The translations under genes and the position numbers were made by a program. The notes under the pieces were generated by a model. That model was given only the letters and a program-made list of their open reading frames with translations, was not told the origin of the DNA and made no database searches. 44,370 nt of DNA from Nocardia sienata NBRC 100364 (GTDB taxonomy: Bacteria; Actinomycetota; Actinomycetes; Mycobacteriales; Mycobacteriaceae), in the NCBI RefSeq assembly GCF_001613205.1, contig NZ_BDBX01000059.1:1-44370 (forward strand), written 5' to 3'. This document shows, piece after piece, positions 32,978 through 40,620 of the stretch. Position 1 is the first letter of the stretch. Every line of letters begins with the position of its first letter.

Positions 32978-32996
32978 GTAAGGTTAGCATTACCTG
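32978..32996. promoter_or_regulatory. IdeR/DtxR iron box of mbtI
   Basis: A 19-bp site GTAAGGTTAGCATTACCTG with AGGTTAGC and a CCT half-site, about 35 nt before the mbtI start. A second partial half-site (AAGGCTAACC, 32954-32963) is nearer the gene. The rest of 32997-33180 holds no gene I can support. Confidence 0.75.
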
Positions 32997-33180
32997 CCCT
33001 TGGCGAAGGTCTCGGAAACGACCGGAAACCGGCCAAACAACCCCCACGGCGCGAGAGCCGTCCATAGTGGTTGGCAAGGAGTATTTTCGAGCCGACAACC
33101 GATCGGGCGCCACCGATCCGGTCATGCGGCCTCGGCCCGCGCCGGGGCCGACCGTCCCATCCGAGCAGAGGATCCACACC

Positions 33181-35670
33181 ATGATCGAGCACCGCAGTGG
33201 AACCCCGGCAACCTCCGATCTGCCGCTGGAATCGGTGGTCGCGCTGGTCGATTCGGCTTCGGGCACCGAACGCGAACTGATCGGACGCTGGATCGCCGAA
33301 GGCGGCCTTGCCGCCGAACTGGGCGTCCATGCCCCGGTCACCCAGCTCGATCTGGACGCCGGCGCCATCGCCGACCGGCTCACCGGCCGCGCCGACGATC
33401 CACTGGTGGTCCCGGTCCGGGTGCTGTGGCTGCCGCCCGAACGCGACGGCGTCCGGCGGGTGACCTTCGGTGACCTCGCCCAGCTCACCAATCCGCGCCG
33501 TCCGAACCGGCTCGCCCAGCGGCGGCTGGTCGAACGATCCCCCGACCGGCACCTGGTGCTCACCGGCAGCCCGGCCCGGCTGAGCGAACTGCGGGCCAAC
33601 AACCCCGAGGCCACCGCCCTGCACTACGCCGGCACCGCCGAGCCGTTCGCCCGCGCGGTGATGCGTGCCGCGGTGGTCGCGCTCGAACGCGCGGAACGCG
33701 GCGTGATCGGTGACCGGTACAAGGTGCCCCGCCTGGTCACCGAGGAAATCCTGGACTCGCCGGAATTCCTGCGACGACTCGAGATGATCGCCGACGAGAT
33801 CGGGGCCGATCCGCAGGAGGTGCACCGGCGCGCCGAGAAAGCACTGAACGAACTGGTCGCGGCGCAGAGCCGCATGGTCTCGGATCTGTTCACCCAGGCC
33901 ATGCGCCCGGTCCACGCGTCGACCTGGAAGGTGGACTGCGACGAATCCGGGCTCACCGCGCTGCGCGACCTCAACCGGCGCTACCCGCTGGTCTTCCTGC
34001 CCTCCCATCGCTCCTATGTGGATGCCTTCGTCCTGGGCGATGTGCTGGCCCGCAACGATTTCCCGCCCAACCATGTGGTGGGCGGCGCGAATCTGCGGTT
34101 CTGGCCGATGGGCCCGATCGCCCGGCGCACCGGGACGATCTTCATCCGGCGCAGTTTCGGCGGCGACACGGTGTATCAGGCAGTGGTCGAGGAGTACTTC
34201 GCCTATCTGATGGCGCGGCGGTTCAACCTGGAATGGTATTTCGAGGGCGGCCGCACCCGCACCGGAAAGCTACGCCCGCCCCGCTACGGTCTGCTCAACT
34301 ATCTCGCCGCGGCGGTGCGCCAGGAACGGATCGCCGACGCGCTGCTGGTCCCCGTCTCGATCACCTACGAGCGGCTCAACGAACTGGGCGCCATCGCCGA
34401 CGAGCAGATGGGCGGTCGCAAGAAACCCGAAGGCCTGACCTGGCTGGCCCGCTACGTCCGCAACCAGCAGCATTCGGCCGGGCACGTCTACGTCCGCTTC
34501 GGGGCCCCGCTCTCGGCGCGCGAACGCCTCGCCGCCCACGGCGACCCGCTGATCGCGACCCCGATCACCATCCCACTGCACCGCACCGACACCACCGGCC
34601 GGGCCGGAACCGACCCCGCCGAGCCCCGCGAGGAGATCGGCGAAAAAGAACGCCTGGCGGTACAACGTCTCGCGTTCGACGTCGCGGTGGGTATCAACTC
34701 GGTCACCCCGATAACCGTCAATGCCCTGGTCACGCTGGTCCTGCTGGGTGTCCACCAGCGGGCACTCACCCGGGCCGAGGTCTGCGAGGTACTCACCCCG
34801 GTGCTGGACTACATCGAACAGCGCGATCTGCCGCGCGGCGAGGTCGCGAAATTACGCGACGAACAGAGCTTGGCCGTGGTCCTCGAACAGCTGTCGCTGG
34901 CAAAGGTGGTCACCGTCTACCGCAGCGGTGTCGAGCCGGTGTATTCCATCGAGGCGGGCGCCCACCTCGAAGCCGCGTTCTATCGCAACAGCGCGGTGCA
35001 CTGGTTCGTCGACCGGGCCATAGTCGAACTGGCGATCCTGGCCGCGGTCGACGCCGCGCCCGACGATCCGTCCGACGACGCCGTCGGACCGGACGCCGAC
35101 GCTCTGGATATCGGCTGGGAGGAGGCCTACCGGCTGCGTGATCTGTTGAAATTCGAATTCTTCTTCCCGGACCGGACCGAGTTCGCCGAGCGGATCACCG
35201 AGGAGGTGCTGCTGATCGACCCGCGCTGGCGATCGCGCTCGCGCGACACGCTCGGCAGCGAGATCCTGGCCGCGCTCACCGGCACCGGCTTCATGATGGC
35301 CCATCGGGTACTGCGCTCGTTCTTCGACGCGCAGTTGGTGGTGGCCGAACGACTGACCGCCCGGGACCCGGCCGCACCGATCGACCGTAAGCAGTTCGTC
35401 GACGAATGCGTCTCGGTCGGCAGGCAGATGCTGCTGCAGCAGCGGCTGCACAGTACGGAATCGGTTTCCACCGAGCTCTTCGGCAGTGCGCTGAAACTCG
35501 CCGCCAATCGCGGCCTGCTCGAACCCGCGGACCCGGAATCGGTGGAATCGGTGACCGAACTCGCCACCCGGCGTGCCGAGTTCGCCGAGCGCCTGCGCAC
35601 CATCGGCTTCCGGATCTCCCGGGTCGCCACCCTCGACCCCTCCAATCTCCCGGCCGGGCGGGGCCGATGA
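33181..35670 (+). CDS. plsB: Glycerol-3-phosphate acyltransferase PlsB
   Basis: An 829-residue membrane-associated enzyme that transfers an acyl group to sn-glycerol-3-phosphate, the first step of phospholipid and triacylglycerol synthesis (PlsB2, Rv2482c-like). Acyltransferase block I is PSHRSYVDAFVLG (HxxxxD), block II VVGGANLRFWPMGPIARRTGTIFIRRSF, block III WYFEGGRTRTGKLRPPRYGLL and block IV ADALLVPVSITYERL, all near residues 275-390. The long C-terminal half is typical of PlsB. ATG 33181 is chosen after CAGAGGA; an in-frame start further upstream lacks similarity. Its stop overlaps the plsC start (ATGA), giving a coupled operon. Confidence 0.93.
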   Translation: MIEHRSGTPATSDLPLESVVALVDSASGTERELIGRWIAEGGLAAELGVHAPVTQLDLDAGAIADRLTGRADDPLVVPVRVLWLPPERDGVRRVTFGDLAQLTNPRRPNRLAQRRLVERSPDRHLVLTGSPARLSELRANNPEATALHYAGTAEPFARAVMRAAVVALERAERGVIGDRYKVPRLVTEEILDSPEFLRRLEMIADEIGADPQEVHRRAEKALNELVAAQSRMVSDLFTQAMRPVHASTWKVDCDESGLTALRDLNRRYPLVFLPSHRSYVDAFVLGDVLARNDFPPNHVVGGANLRFWPMGPIARRTGTIFIRRSFGGDTVYQAVVEEYFAYLMARRFNLEWYFEGGRTRTGKLRPPRYGLLNYLAAAVRQERIADALLVPVSITYERLNELGAIADEQMGGRKKPEGLTWLARYVRNQQHSAGHVYVRFGAPLSARERLAAHGDPLIATPITIPLHRTDTTGRAGTDPAEPREEIGEKERLAVQRLAFDVAVGINSVTPITVNALVTLVLLGVHQRALTRAEVCEVLTPVLDYIEQRDLPRGEVAKLRDEQSLAVVLEQLSLAKVVTVYRSGVEPVYSIEAGAHLEAAFYRNSAVHWFVDRAIVELAILAAVDAAPDDPSDDAVGPDADALDIGWEEAYRLRDLLKFEFFFPDRTEFAERITEEVLLIDPRWRSRSRDTLGSEILAALTGTGFMMAHRVLRSFFDAQLVVAERLTARDPAAPIDRKQFVDECVSVGRQMLLQQRLHSTESVSTELFGSALKLAANRGLLEPADPESVESVTELATRRAEFAERLRTIGFRISRVATLDPSNLPAGRGR

Positions 35671-37121
35671 GCACGCGGGAAGCGAGCACCGGGCACACCG
35701 GCGAGAACCCGGCGCCCTCCGGGATCGACGCGGTGGTGGCCGCCATCCGTTCGGGCCCTCGCGGCGCCGGGATCGCCGCTTTCTTCGATCTGACCGCGCT
35801 GGCCGAACTCGGGTCCGCGCCCGAGCCACGGTGGCGCGGGCCGGACCGTGAACTACTGGAAACACTGTTCGACCAGTTGCGGCACAGCGGCGAGAGCTCG
35901 GCGGGCGATATTCTCGAGCGTGGCGTGCGGGCCGCGGCCGGGCGGCCGCCGGAAGAACTGACCGCGCTGGGCGAACGCCTGTTCAAGCGGGGCTGGTACG
36001 ACCGGTTACGCCCCGAGCTGCTGCGTCTGGTGCAGGAACATATCGCGGCCGGGCACACCGTCGTCCTGACCGGAGAAGCGGCGGATTTCCAGTTACGTCC
36101 CGCGGCCGCGGCGCTCGGTATCTCCCAGGTGCTCGGCAGCCGGGCGGCGGTGTCGGAGGGTCGGCTGACCGGACTGATCGAGGGCGAAGTGCGATACGGT
36201 CCCGAGAAAGCCGAGGCGGTATCGGACTTCGCGGCGGCCCACGGGCTCGACCTCGCGCGTTCCTATATCTACAGCGGCAGCGCGGGCGATCTCCCGCTGC
36301 TGTCGCGCGGCGGCACGCGGGTGCCGATCGCACCGGACCCCGTGCTCGCGGCCACGGCGGCCGAGTACGGCTGGGCCGCACTCGCCGTGAGCCCGCGCAC
36401 CGCACCACGCCCGACCGACTATCTGCGGACCGTGCTGGGATTTCTCGCCCTGCTCGGCGGAGCGCTCTACGGGGTACTGCGCAAGTCCTACACTCGCGAC
36501 CGGCGGGCCATGGCAGACGCCCTCATGAAGTACGGCACCGCCTGGCCGCTGCGCCTGTGCGGTATCCGGCTCCGCGTCACCGGCGCGGAGTATGCCCGCC
36601 ATCCGCGACCCGCGATCTTCCTGTTCAACCATCAGAGCCAGTTCGATGTGCTCATCGTGCCCGCCGTGCTCGGCGGGCACGTCACCGGCGTCGGTAAGAA
36701 GGAACTCATCCGGCATCCGGTTTTCGGCCCGCTCATGCGCTTCGTCGGCGTCACCTTCATCGACCGTTCGAACACCGACCTCGCCAAGGCTTCGCTGGAA
36801 CCGGTGGTGGACACTTTGCGTGGTGGCCTGTCCGTCGCGATCGCTCCGGAGGGCACCCGCTCCTACACCGCGCAGCCCGGCAGGTTCAAGAAGGGCGCCT
36901 TCCACATGGCCCGGCAGGCGGGGGTACCGGTGATCCCGGTGGTGATCCGCAATGCCGCCGAGGTCGGCCGGCGGGATTCGATGATCGCGCGGCCCGGCGT
37001 GGTCGATGTGGCGATCCTGCCGCCGATCGATATCGATACACAGGACCCGTCCGAACTGGATGAGAAAGTCGCGGAGGTGCGGCAGCGCTACCTCGACACA
37101 CTGCGCGACTGGCCGCGCTGA
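35667..37121 (+). CDS. plsC: PlsC-type acyltransferase fused to a degenerate HAD domain (Rv2483c-like)
   Basis: A 484-residue two-domain protein. Residues 25-240 form an HAD-IB-like domain, and residues 255-484 a 1-acyl-sn-glycerol-3-phosphate acyltransferase that makes phosphatidic acid. PlsC motifs are NHQSQFD (HxxxxD), FIDRSN and APEGTRSY, after a hydrophobic anchor (LRTVLGFLALLGGALYGVL). The HAD part looks inactive: motif I reads FFDLTALA instead of DLDKT, losing the second Asp, and motif IV reads YSGSAGDLPLL instead of SDSxxDLP, losing a metal-binding Asp; the motif III Lys (PEKAEAV) remains. The start codon overlaps the plsB stop. Confidence 0.9.
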   Translation: MSTREASTGHTGENPAPSGIDAVVAAIRSGPRGAGIAAFFDLTALAELGSAPEPRWRGPDRELLETLFDQLRHSGESSAGDILERGVRAAAGRPPEELTALGERLFKRGWYDRLRPELLRLVQEHIAAGHTVVLTGEAADFQLRPAAAALGISQVLGSRAAVSEGRLTGLIEGEVRYGPEKAEAVSDFAAAHGLDLARSYIYSGSAGDLPLLSRGGTRVPIAPDPVLAATAAEYGWAALAVSPRTAPRPTDYLRTVLGFLALLGGALYGVLRKSYTRDRRAMADALMKYGTAWPLRLCGIRLRVTGAEYARHPRPAIFLFNHQSQFDVLIVPAVLGGHVTGVGKKELIRHPVFGPLMRFVGVTFIDRSNTDLAKASLEPVVDTLRGGLSVAIAPEGTRSYTAQPGRFKKGAFHMARQAGVPVIPVVIRNAAEVGRRDSMIARPGVVDVAILPPIDIDTQDPSELDEKVAEVRQRYLDTLRDWPR

Positions 37122-37127
37122 ACGGCC

Positions 37128-37847
37128 TCAGAGAGCGCGGCCGAGAAGCAGCTTCCACGGCATCAGTGCCGATTCCAGCTGGACCTTCAAGCTCATCTTG
37201 GACGCCCCGAGGGTCCGCTCCTCGAAGCGGATGGGCACTTCGGCGATACCGATGCCCTGCTTCTTGGCTCGGTAGTTCATCTCCACCTGGAAGGAGTAAC
37301 CGTTGCTGCGGATCGTGCCGACCTCGATGGCACGCAGCGTATCGGCCTCCCATGCCTTGAAACCGGCGGTGGCGTCCTTGATCCCGAGCCGCAGGATGGC
37401 ATTGACATAGAAATTGGCCCACGCCGAGAGCGCCTTGCGGTACCACTTCCATTCCGCCGCGGTGGAACCGCCGGGCACATAGCGGGACCCGAGCACGACT
37501 CCGGTACCCGGCCGGTTCAGCTCATCCAGCATGGCGGGGATCACCTCGGCGGGATGGGACAGATCCGCGTCCATCTGGATCACCACATCCGCGCCCTCCT
37601 CGAGGGCCCGGGTGATACCGGCGATATAGGCCCGGCCCAGCCCGTCCTTCTCCGTGCGGTGCAGTACCGACACGACGGTGGGCAGATCCGCGGCCAGCTT
37701 CTCCGCCACCTCACCCGTGCCGTCCGGAGAGTTGTCGTCGACTACCAGTACGTGCAGATCGGGCACGGGTAGCGCGGTCAACCGCTCCACCGCAACCGGC
37801 AGATTGTCCCGCTCGTTGTAAGTCGGCACAACAACGGTAACCCTCAA
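37128..37847 (-). CDS. ppm1: Polyprenol-phosphate mannosyltransferase (Ppm1 catalytic domain)
   Basis: A 239-residue family-2 glycosyltransferase. It makes polyprenyl-phosphomannose from GDP-mannose, the mannose donor for lipoglycans and protein mannosylation. Motifs: VTVVVPTYNERDNLP, HVLVVDDNSPDGTGEVA, GLGRAYIAGITRALEEG, VIQMDADLSHPAEVIP (the DAD metal site), VLGSRYVPGG and EVPIRFEERTLGASKM. It lacks the apolipoprotein acyltransferase domain fused to the M. tuberculosis enzyme. A TTG at 37847, 6 nt after GGGAGGG, is the best start; GTG or other codons upstream are possible. It converges with plsC, six bases apart. Confidence 0.9.
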   Translation of the reverse strand: MRVTVVVPTYNERDNLPVAVERLTALPVPDLHVLVVDDNSPDGTGEVAEKLAADLPTVVSVLHRTEKDGLGRAYIAGITRALEEGADVVIQMDADLSHPAEVIPAMLDELNRPGTGVVLGSRYVPGGSTAAEWKWYRKALSAWANFYVNAILRLGIKDATAGFKAWEADTLRAIEVGTIRSNGYSFQVEMNYRAKKQGIGIAEVPIRFEERTLGASKMSLKVQLESALMPWKLLLGRAL

Positions 37848-38011
37848 GGGTCGCCCTCCCTGCTCACCTGGTCTCGCCCACAACCCGGTCGAGCAGGCCG
37901 CGAGCGTCGCTACGTATTACCCGTGAACGGTAGCCCAACGGCCCATCCGGGAATGCAGCGCACCGGTGATAGCGCCGCTGAGCGGGCGATCGGCAGTTCT
38001 ACGGCGGGAAA

Positions 38012-38194
38012 TCAGTCGCCCTCGCGATACGCCCGGTCCGCCGCGTCCTGGGTGGCATTGCGCTCCCGCACGATCTCGAGCGCGCGTTCGGCCGTGGCCT
38101 GATCCGGGTAGGGCCCCATACGGTCTCGGAACCAGCACTGACGCCCGCGCTCGGCGCGCTGATGCTTCAAGCAGTAATACCACCGTTCGGCCAT
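38012..38194 (-). CDS. Small conserved protein, sometimes called SPOR-domain-like
   Basis: A 60-residue protein starting MAERWYYCLKHQRAER, with a Cys and aromatics near the N-terminus, then CWFRDRMGPYPDQATAERALEIVRERN. Small actinobacterial proteins of this pattern are, as I recall, labelled SPOR-domain-containing, but I cannot verify a peptidoglycan role. It has no signal peptide, so it is presumably cytosolic. ATG 38194 is used; GTG 38200 is in frame just upstream. It lies downstream of the tRNA-Phe terminator. Confidence 0.65.
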   Translation of the reverse strand: MAERWYYCLKHQRAERGRQCWFRDRMGPYPDQATAERALEIVRERNATQDAADRAYREGD

Positions 38195-38234
38195 GGTCAC
38201 AGCATTCCACCGGGCCGGGGTCCGAAACAGCAGA

Positions 38235-38263
38235 AACCCCCCGATCGTGGCGATTGGGGGGTT
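38235..38263 (-). terminator. Terminator after the tRNA cluster
   Basis: AACCCCCC (38256-38263 on the minus strand) pairs with GGGGGGTT (38235-38242), with inner pairs broken by one mismatch and a 3-nt loop. Just downstream of tRNA-Phe. Confidence 0.8.
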
Positions 38264-38268
38264 GATTG

Positions 38269-38342
38269 TGGCCAGGGCCGGGATCGAACCGGCGACCTTT
38301 CGCTTTTCAGGCGAACGCTCGTACCAACTGAGCTACCTGGCC
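38269..38342 (-). tRNA. tRNA-Phe(GAA)
   Basis: Acceptor stem GGCCAGG/CCTGGCC, D-loop with AGCTCAGTTGGTA, anticodon loop CTGAAAA giving GAA, T-loop GGTTCGATCC. CCA is not encoded. Third gene of a Glu-Asp-Phe cluster. Confidence 0.97.
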
Positions 38343-38397
38343 GCAGGCACCCGGAACGAATGCCATCCGATGGAAGCCGGATTGCTCCGGCATCCAC

Positions 38398-38474
38398 TGG
38401 CGACCCTGACGGGACTCGAACCCGCGACCTCCGCCGTGACAGGGCGGCGCGCTAACCAACTGCGCCACAGGGCC
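38398..38474 (-). tRNA. tRNA-Asp(GTC)
   Basis: Acceptor GGCCCTG/CAGGGTC with one G-U pair, anticodon loop CTGTCAC giving GTC, T-loop GGTTCGAGTC, discriminator G and encoded CCA. Confidence 0.97.
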
Positions 38475-38501
38475 TTGCTGTGTCCCACCTATTCGCATAG
38501 G

Positions 38502-38577
38502 TGGTACCCCCTACGGGATTCGAACCCGCGCTACCGCCTTGAAAGGGCGGCGTCCTAGGCCGCTAGACGAAGGGGGC
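38502..38577 (-). tRNA. tRNA-Glu(TTC)
   Basis: Acceptor GCCCCCT/AGGGGGT, anticodon loop CTTTCAA giving TTC, T-loop GGTTCGAATC, encoded CCA. First gene of the cluster. Confidence 0.97.
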
Positions 38578-38632
38578 TCGTCCCGGATTTCTCCGGACCG
38601 GCTTTCAACGGCTGTCCGTTGGGAGCTCGCAT

Positions 38633-38662
38633 AGCTTATGACAGGGTGCGCACAATTCCCAA
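38633..38662 (-). promoter_or_regulatory. Promoter of the tRNA-Glu-Asp-Phe cluster
   Basis: On the minus strand TTGGGA (38657-38662), an 18-nt spacer and TAAGCT (38633-38638), about 55 nt before tRNA-Glu. A CAACGG/CCGTTG dyad (38607-38622) lies in the leader and may guide processing. Confidence 0.5.
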
Positions 38663-38671
38663 ATCCGCTGG

Positions 38672-39334
38672 TCAAGCTGGCGAAGCCAGCTCTTCGAGGC
38701 GCGCGCTCGCCCGCCACCCCGACCGGCCGAACTCCGTCACCCATTCCGGGGTGCAGGTGGCCTGAACCAGGACCTCCAGCGACTCGCGGAACCGGGTGCG
38801 CAGATCCGGCTCGCCGCCGTGGGCATCGGCCATATAACGCTGACCGATCAGCGCGCCGGCGAGAGTCCGGGTGAAGCGGTCCGGATCGGTATCCGGACGC
38901 AGCTGCCCCTTCTCGATCGCCGCGACCGTCAGATCGCGGATGGCCGTGGCGAGCATCGGACAGCCGCCGTGCCCCTGCCGATGAAAGCCGGGATCGATGA
39001 CGAGCCGGAATTCGGCCTGCACGATTATGTCGTGCTCGAGCCGTAACGCGAGCTCGTCGAAGACGCCGTGCAGGATATCGAGCGGGCCCAGGTCCGAACG
39101 CACGAGCCAGCGATCGATGGTGCTGCCGTATCGCTCGATCGCCGAATCGAGGACGGCCCGCGCCAGATCTTCTTTCGAATCGAAATGGAAGTACATGGCG
39201 CCCTTGGTCGCCCGCGATCCTTCCAAAATGCGGTTGAGCGAAGCCGCGGCATAGCCGCTCTTCCCGAACTCAACGGCGGCGGACCGGATAATTGCTGCCC
39301 GTGTCCGACGGGCCCGCTCTTGCTGCCGTGCCAT
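38672..39334 (-). CDS. TetR-family regulator, gamma-butyrolactone receptor (ArpA/ScbR)-like
   Basis: A 220-residue repressor. Its N-terminus matches the butyrolactone-receptor type: MARQQERARRTRAAIIRSAAVEFGKSGY, then LNRILEGSRATKGAMYFHFDSKEDLARAVL, which holds the HTH and the TKGAxYFHFxSKEDLA signature of ArpA/ScbR proteins. The ligand domain includes LVIDPGF, LTVAAIEKGQLRPDTDPDRFTRTLAGALIGQRYM, also family-like. It would repress targets until a small lactone signal binds. No AfsA-type synthase gene is in the window. The ATG follows GGAGG by about 10 nt. An ARE-like palindrome (39452-39466) lies at its predicted promoter. Confidence 0.82.
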   Translation of the reverse strand: MARQQERARRTRAAIIRSAAVEFGKSGYAAASLNRILEGSRATKGAMYFHFDSKEDLARAVLDSAIERYGSTIDRWLVRSDLGPLDILHGVFDELALRLEHDIIVQAEFRLVIDPGFHRQGHGGCPMLATAIRDLTVAAIEKGQLRPDTDPDRFTRTLAGALIGQRYMADAHGGEPDLRTRFRESLEVLVQATCTPEWVTEFGRSGWRASARLEELASPA

Positions 39335-39446
39335 GCTCGAAACGCCTCCGAAGCCTTGTGCAATCCGCGGGATTTCCACCCGCAGAATGCTCGCGACCGT
39401 TCATCCGCCTTTGACGAGCGGGCCGACGCCGCGAACTTATCCTGTT

Positions 39447-39470
39447 GTATGCCGACCTGCGGTCGGTTTA
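39447..39470. promoter_or_regulatory. ARE-like operator for the butyrolactone-receptor homologue
   Basis: CCGACC (39452-39457), TGC, GGTCGG (39461-39466) form a perfect dyad. The right half reads GGTCGGTTTAT, close to the ArpA half-site GG(T/C)CGGT(A/T)(T/C)G(T/G). On the minus strand it overlaps the -35 region of a TAAGTT (39434-39439) candidate -10 for the TetR gene, so autorepression is plausible. Confidence 0.6.
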
Positions 39471-39476
39471 TTGACC

Positions 39477-39496
39477 CGTACCGAACCTTTGGTACG
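39477..39496. repeat. Inverted repeat CGTACC-N8-GGTACG
   Basis: Six-bp perfect arms (39477-39482 and 39491-39496), 46-65 nt upstream of the predicted plus-strand start at about 39542. Possibly a second regulator site. Confidence 0.5.
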
Positions 39497-39526
39497 AAAC
39501 CCAGCCCGCAGAGGAAACACACCGGC

Positions 39527-39535
39527 TGGTATAAT
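39527..39535 (+). promoter_or_regulatory. Extended -10 promoter (TGG-TATAAT)
   Basis: A perfect TATAAT (39530-39535) with the extended TGn in front. No gene follows; the predicted start at about 39542 coincides with a strong hairpin. Confidence 0.6.
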
Positions 39536-39541
39536 TCGATG

Positions 39542-39575
39542 GCCCGGGTGCGCCGCAGGGGGTGCGCATCCGGGC
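39542..39575 (+). ncRNA. Hairpin at the start of a possible small RNA
   Basis: GCCCGG (39542-39547) and TGCGC (39549-39553) pair with GCGCA (39564-39568) and CCGGGC (39570-39575), joined by a G-U pair, around a 10-nt loop. The stem begins where transcription from the TATAAT promoter would start. A 37-codon ATG frame (39539-39649) overlaps it but looks non-coding. Confidence 0.35.
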
Positions 39576-39673
39576 ATTCCCTTGCGCCGTTCCTGGTCCC
39601 CCATACGCCTCCCGCAGCGCCGTCCCGAGTGACACCCCGAATTCGCTGATTCGTCACGGTACTCGGAATCTCG

Positions 39674-39688
39674 TACCGGCATGCGGTA
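39674..39688. promoter_or_regulatory. Second ARE-like dyad (TACCG-N5-CGGTA)
   Basis: TACCG (39674-39678) and CGGTA (39684-39688) with flanking AA, similar to sites of the ArpA/ScbR group. Weaker than the first. Confidence 0.35.
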
Positions 39689-39940
39689 AACCGATACAGC
39701 GGGCTACCATTTCGCCGTCCGGATATCGCGGACCGGACACTCACGGCACCGAACGAAAGACCGAGCGAATCCTCCGGTAACGCAGGATGTTCGACCACTC
39801 GGGCAGGTTCGCCGACCGGTACTCAGCCGGCCGCTCCGACCCCTGGAAGGACACCGTTCCGCTCGCGCGGCCCGCTGGCAGCGCAACACTCCGGAAAACC
39901 GGTTCCCGGGCCCCACAACTGCGAAAAATCCGCCTTTACC

Positions 39941-39975
39941 GATCCAAAGGCATTGGTATCCAACATATTTGGATC
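39941..39975. repeat. Nested inverted repeat in AT-rich DNA
   Basis: GATCCAAA (39941-39948) and TTTGGATC (39968-39975) enclose a second dyad TTGG-TAT-CCAA (39953-39963). No gene is next to it; role unknown. Confidence 0.5.
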
Positions 39976-40194
39976 GTATCGTGCTACCCGTTGTATCAAC
40001 AATGCGGCAGGTACCGTAACACCGAACTCATGGGTATGGTTTCCGGCTCACCGGCCCCGCCGAACCGGTCCGACCTCCCCACGACCCCGGCGGACCGCCG
40101 CCCGCCCGGACCATATGAGGCCGGGCCCCGGCGCCCGGAGTGACGGAAAGCACCAGCATAGCCACCCGATTACGAGAAACCCGGACCAGGCCAG

Positions 40195-40200
40195 TACACT
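40195..40200 (+). promoter_or_regulatory. -10 element (TACACT) of tRNA-Lys
   Basis: TACACT ends 9 nt before the mature tRNA. A TTACGA hexamer (40170-40175) is a weak -35 at 19-nt spacing. Confidence 0.5.
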
Positions 40201-40209
40201 TGCGCCCGC

Positions 40210-40285
40210 GCCCCTATAGCTCAGTTGGTAGAGCTACGGACTTTTAATCCGCAGGTCCCAGGTTCGAGCCCTGGTGGGGGCACCA
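40210..40285 (+). tRNA. tRNA-Lys(TTT)
   Basis: Acceptor GCCCCTA/TGGGGGC (one U-G pair), D-arm AGCTCAGTTGGTAGAGC, anticodon loop ACTTTTAA giving TTT, T-loop GGTTCGAGCC, encoded CCA. Confidence 0.97.
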
Positions 40286-40318
40286 TCGGGCGCCCGGCCC
40301 ACCGGCCGGGCGCCCGAT
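40285..40318 (+). terminator. Terminator immediately after tRNA-Lys
   Basis: Perfect 15-bp arms (40285-40299 with 40304-40318) and a CACC loop followed by TTT. It starts at the last base of the encoded CCA. Confidence 0.88.
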
Positions 40319-40620
40319 TTCTCCTTCCCGGCACCCGGCGCCTCGCCTGTGAGTTGGGCCAGCCCTGCTCCGGCCGCGCTGTGACCGGAGCCGACCCGCG
40401 CGGGCTCTCGCCGGCCCGGAGATCGGGCGGTCACGCCGCCCCGACGTACGGCCTGATCAGCCCGGGAGCTTCCGATCGCGCACCGGCCGGTGTGCTATTT
40501 CCCACGGCCGCTAACGCGATCGGGACAACGGGCGATAGGCCCATGACTGCGGATCCGGCCATACACTCGGAGTGACCCCGAGCAGGGGCACCTGCGCCAA
40601 CGTGCACTCTTTCTCGGTCG

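Larger units (their letters stand above)
39335..40209. other. Gene-free stretch of 0.87 kb with several dyads
   Basis: No open frame here shows protein-like content; the longest on the plus strand (39787-40143) starts plausibly but has no recognisable features. The base composition is visibly less GC-rich than the flanks. Dyads, a near-consensus promoter and a hairpin are listed separately. It may be a regulatory region or the remnant of a lost gene. Confidence 0.6.

Noticed and set aside
36936..37121. Phosphoserine phosphatase (SerB) role for the HAD-PlsC protein, linked with serC
   Set aside because: The HAD catalytic aspartates are missing and the gene is 34 kb from serC, in a lipid operon.
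39539..39649. 37-codon ATG frame after the TATAAT promoter
   Set aside because: The ATG lies before the expected transcription start and inside the hairpin; the peptide is Arg/Pro-rich and looks non-coding.
39787..40143. 118-codon plus-strand frame
   Set aside because: Mixed composition, no Shine-Dalgarno or -10 at proper spacing, no recognisable protein features.
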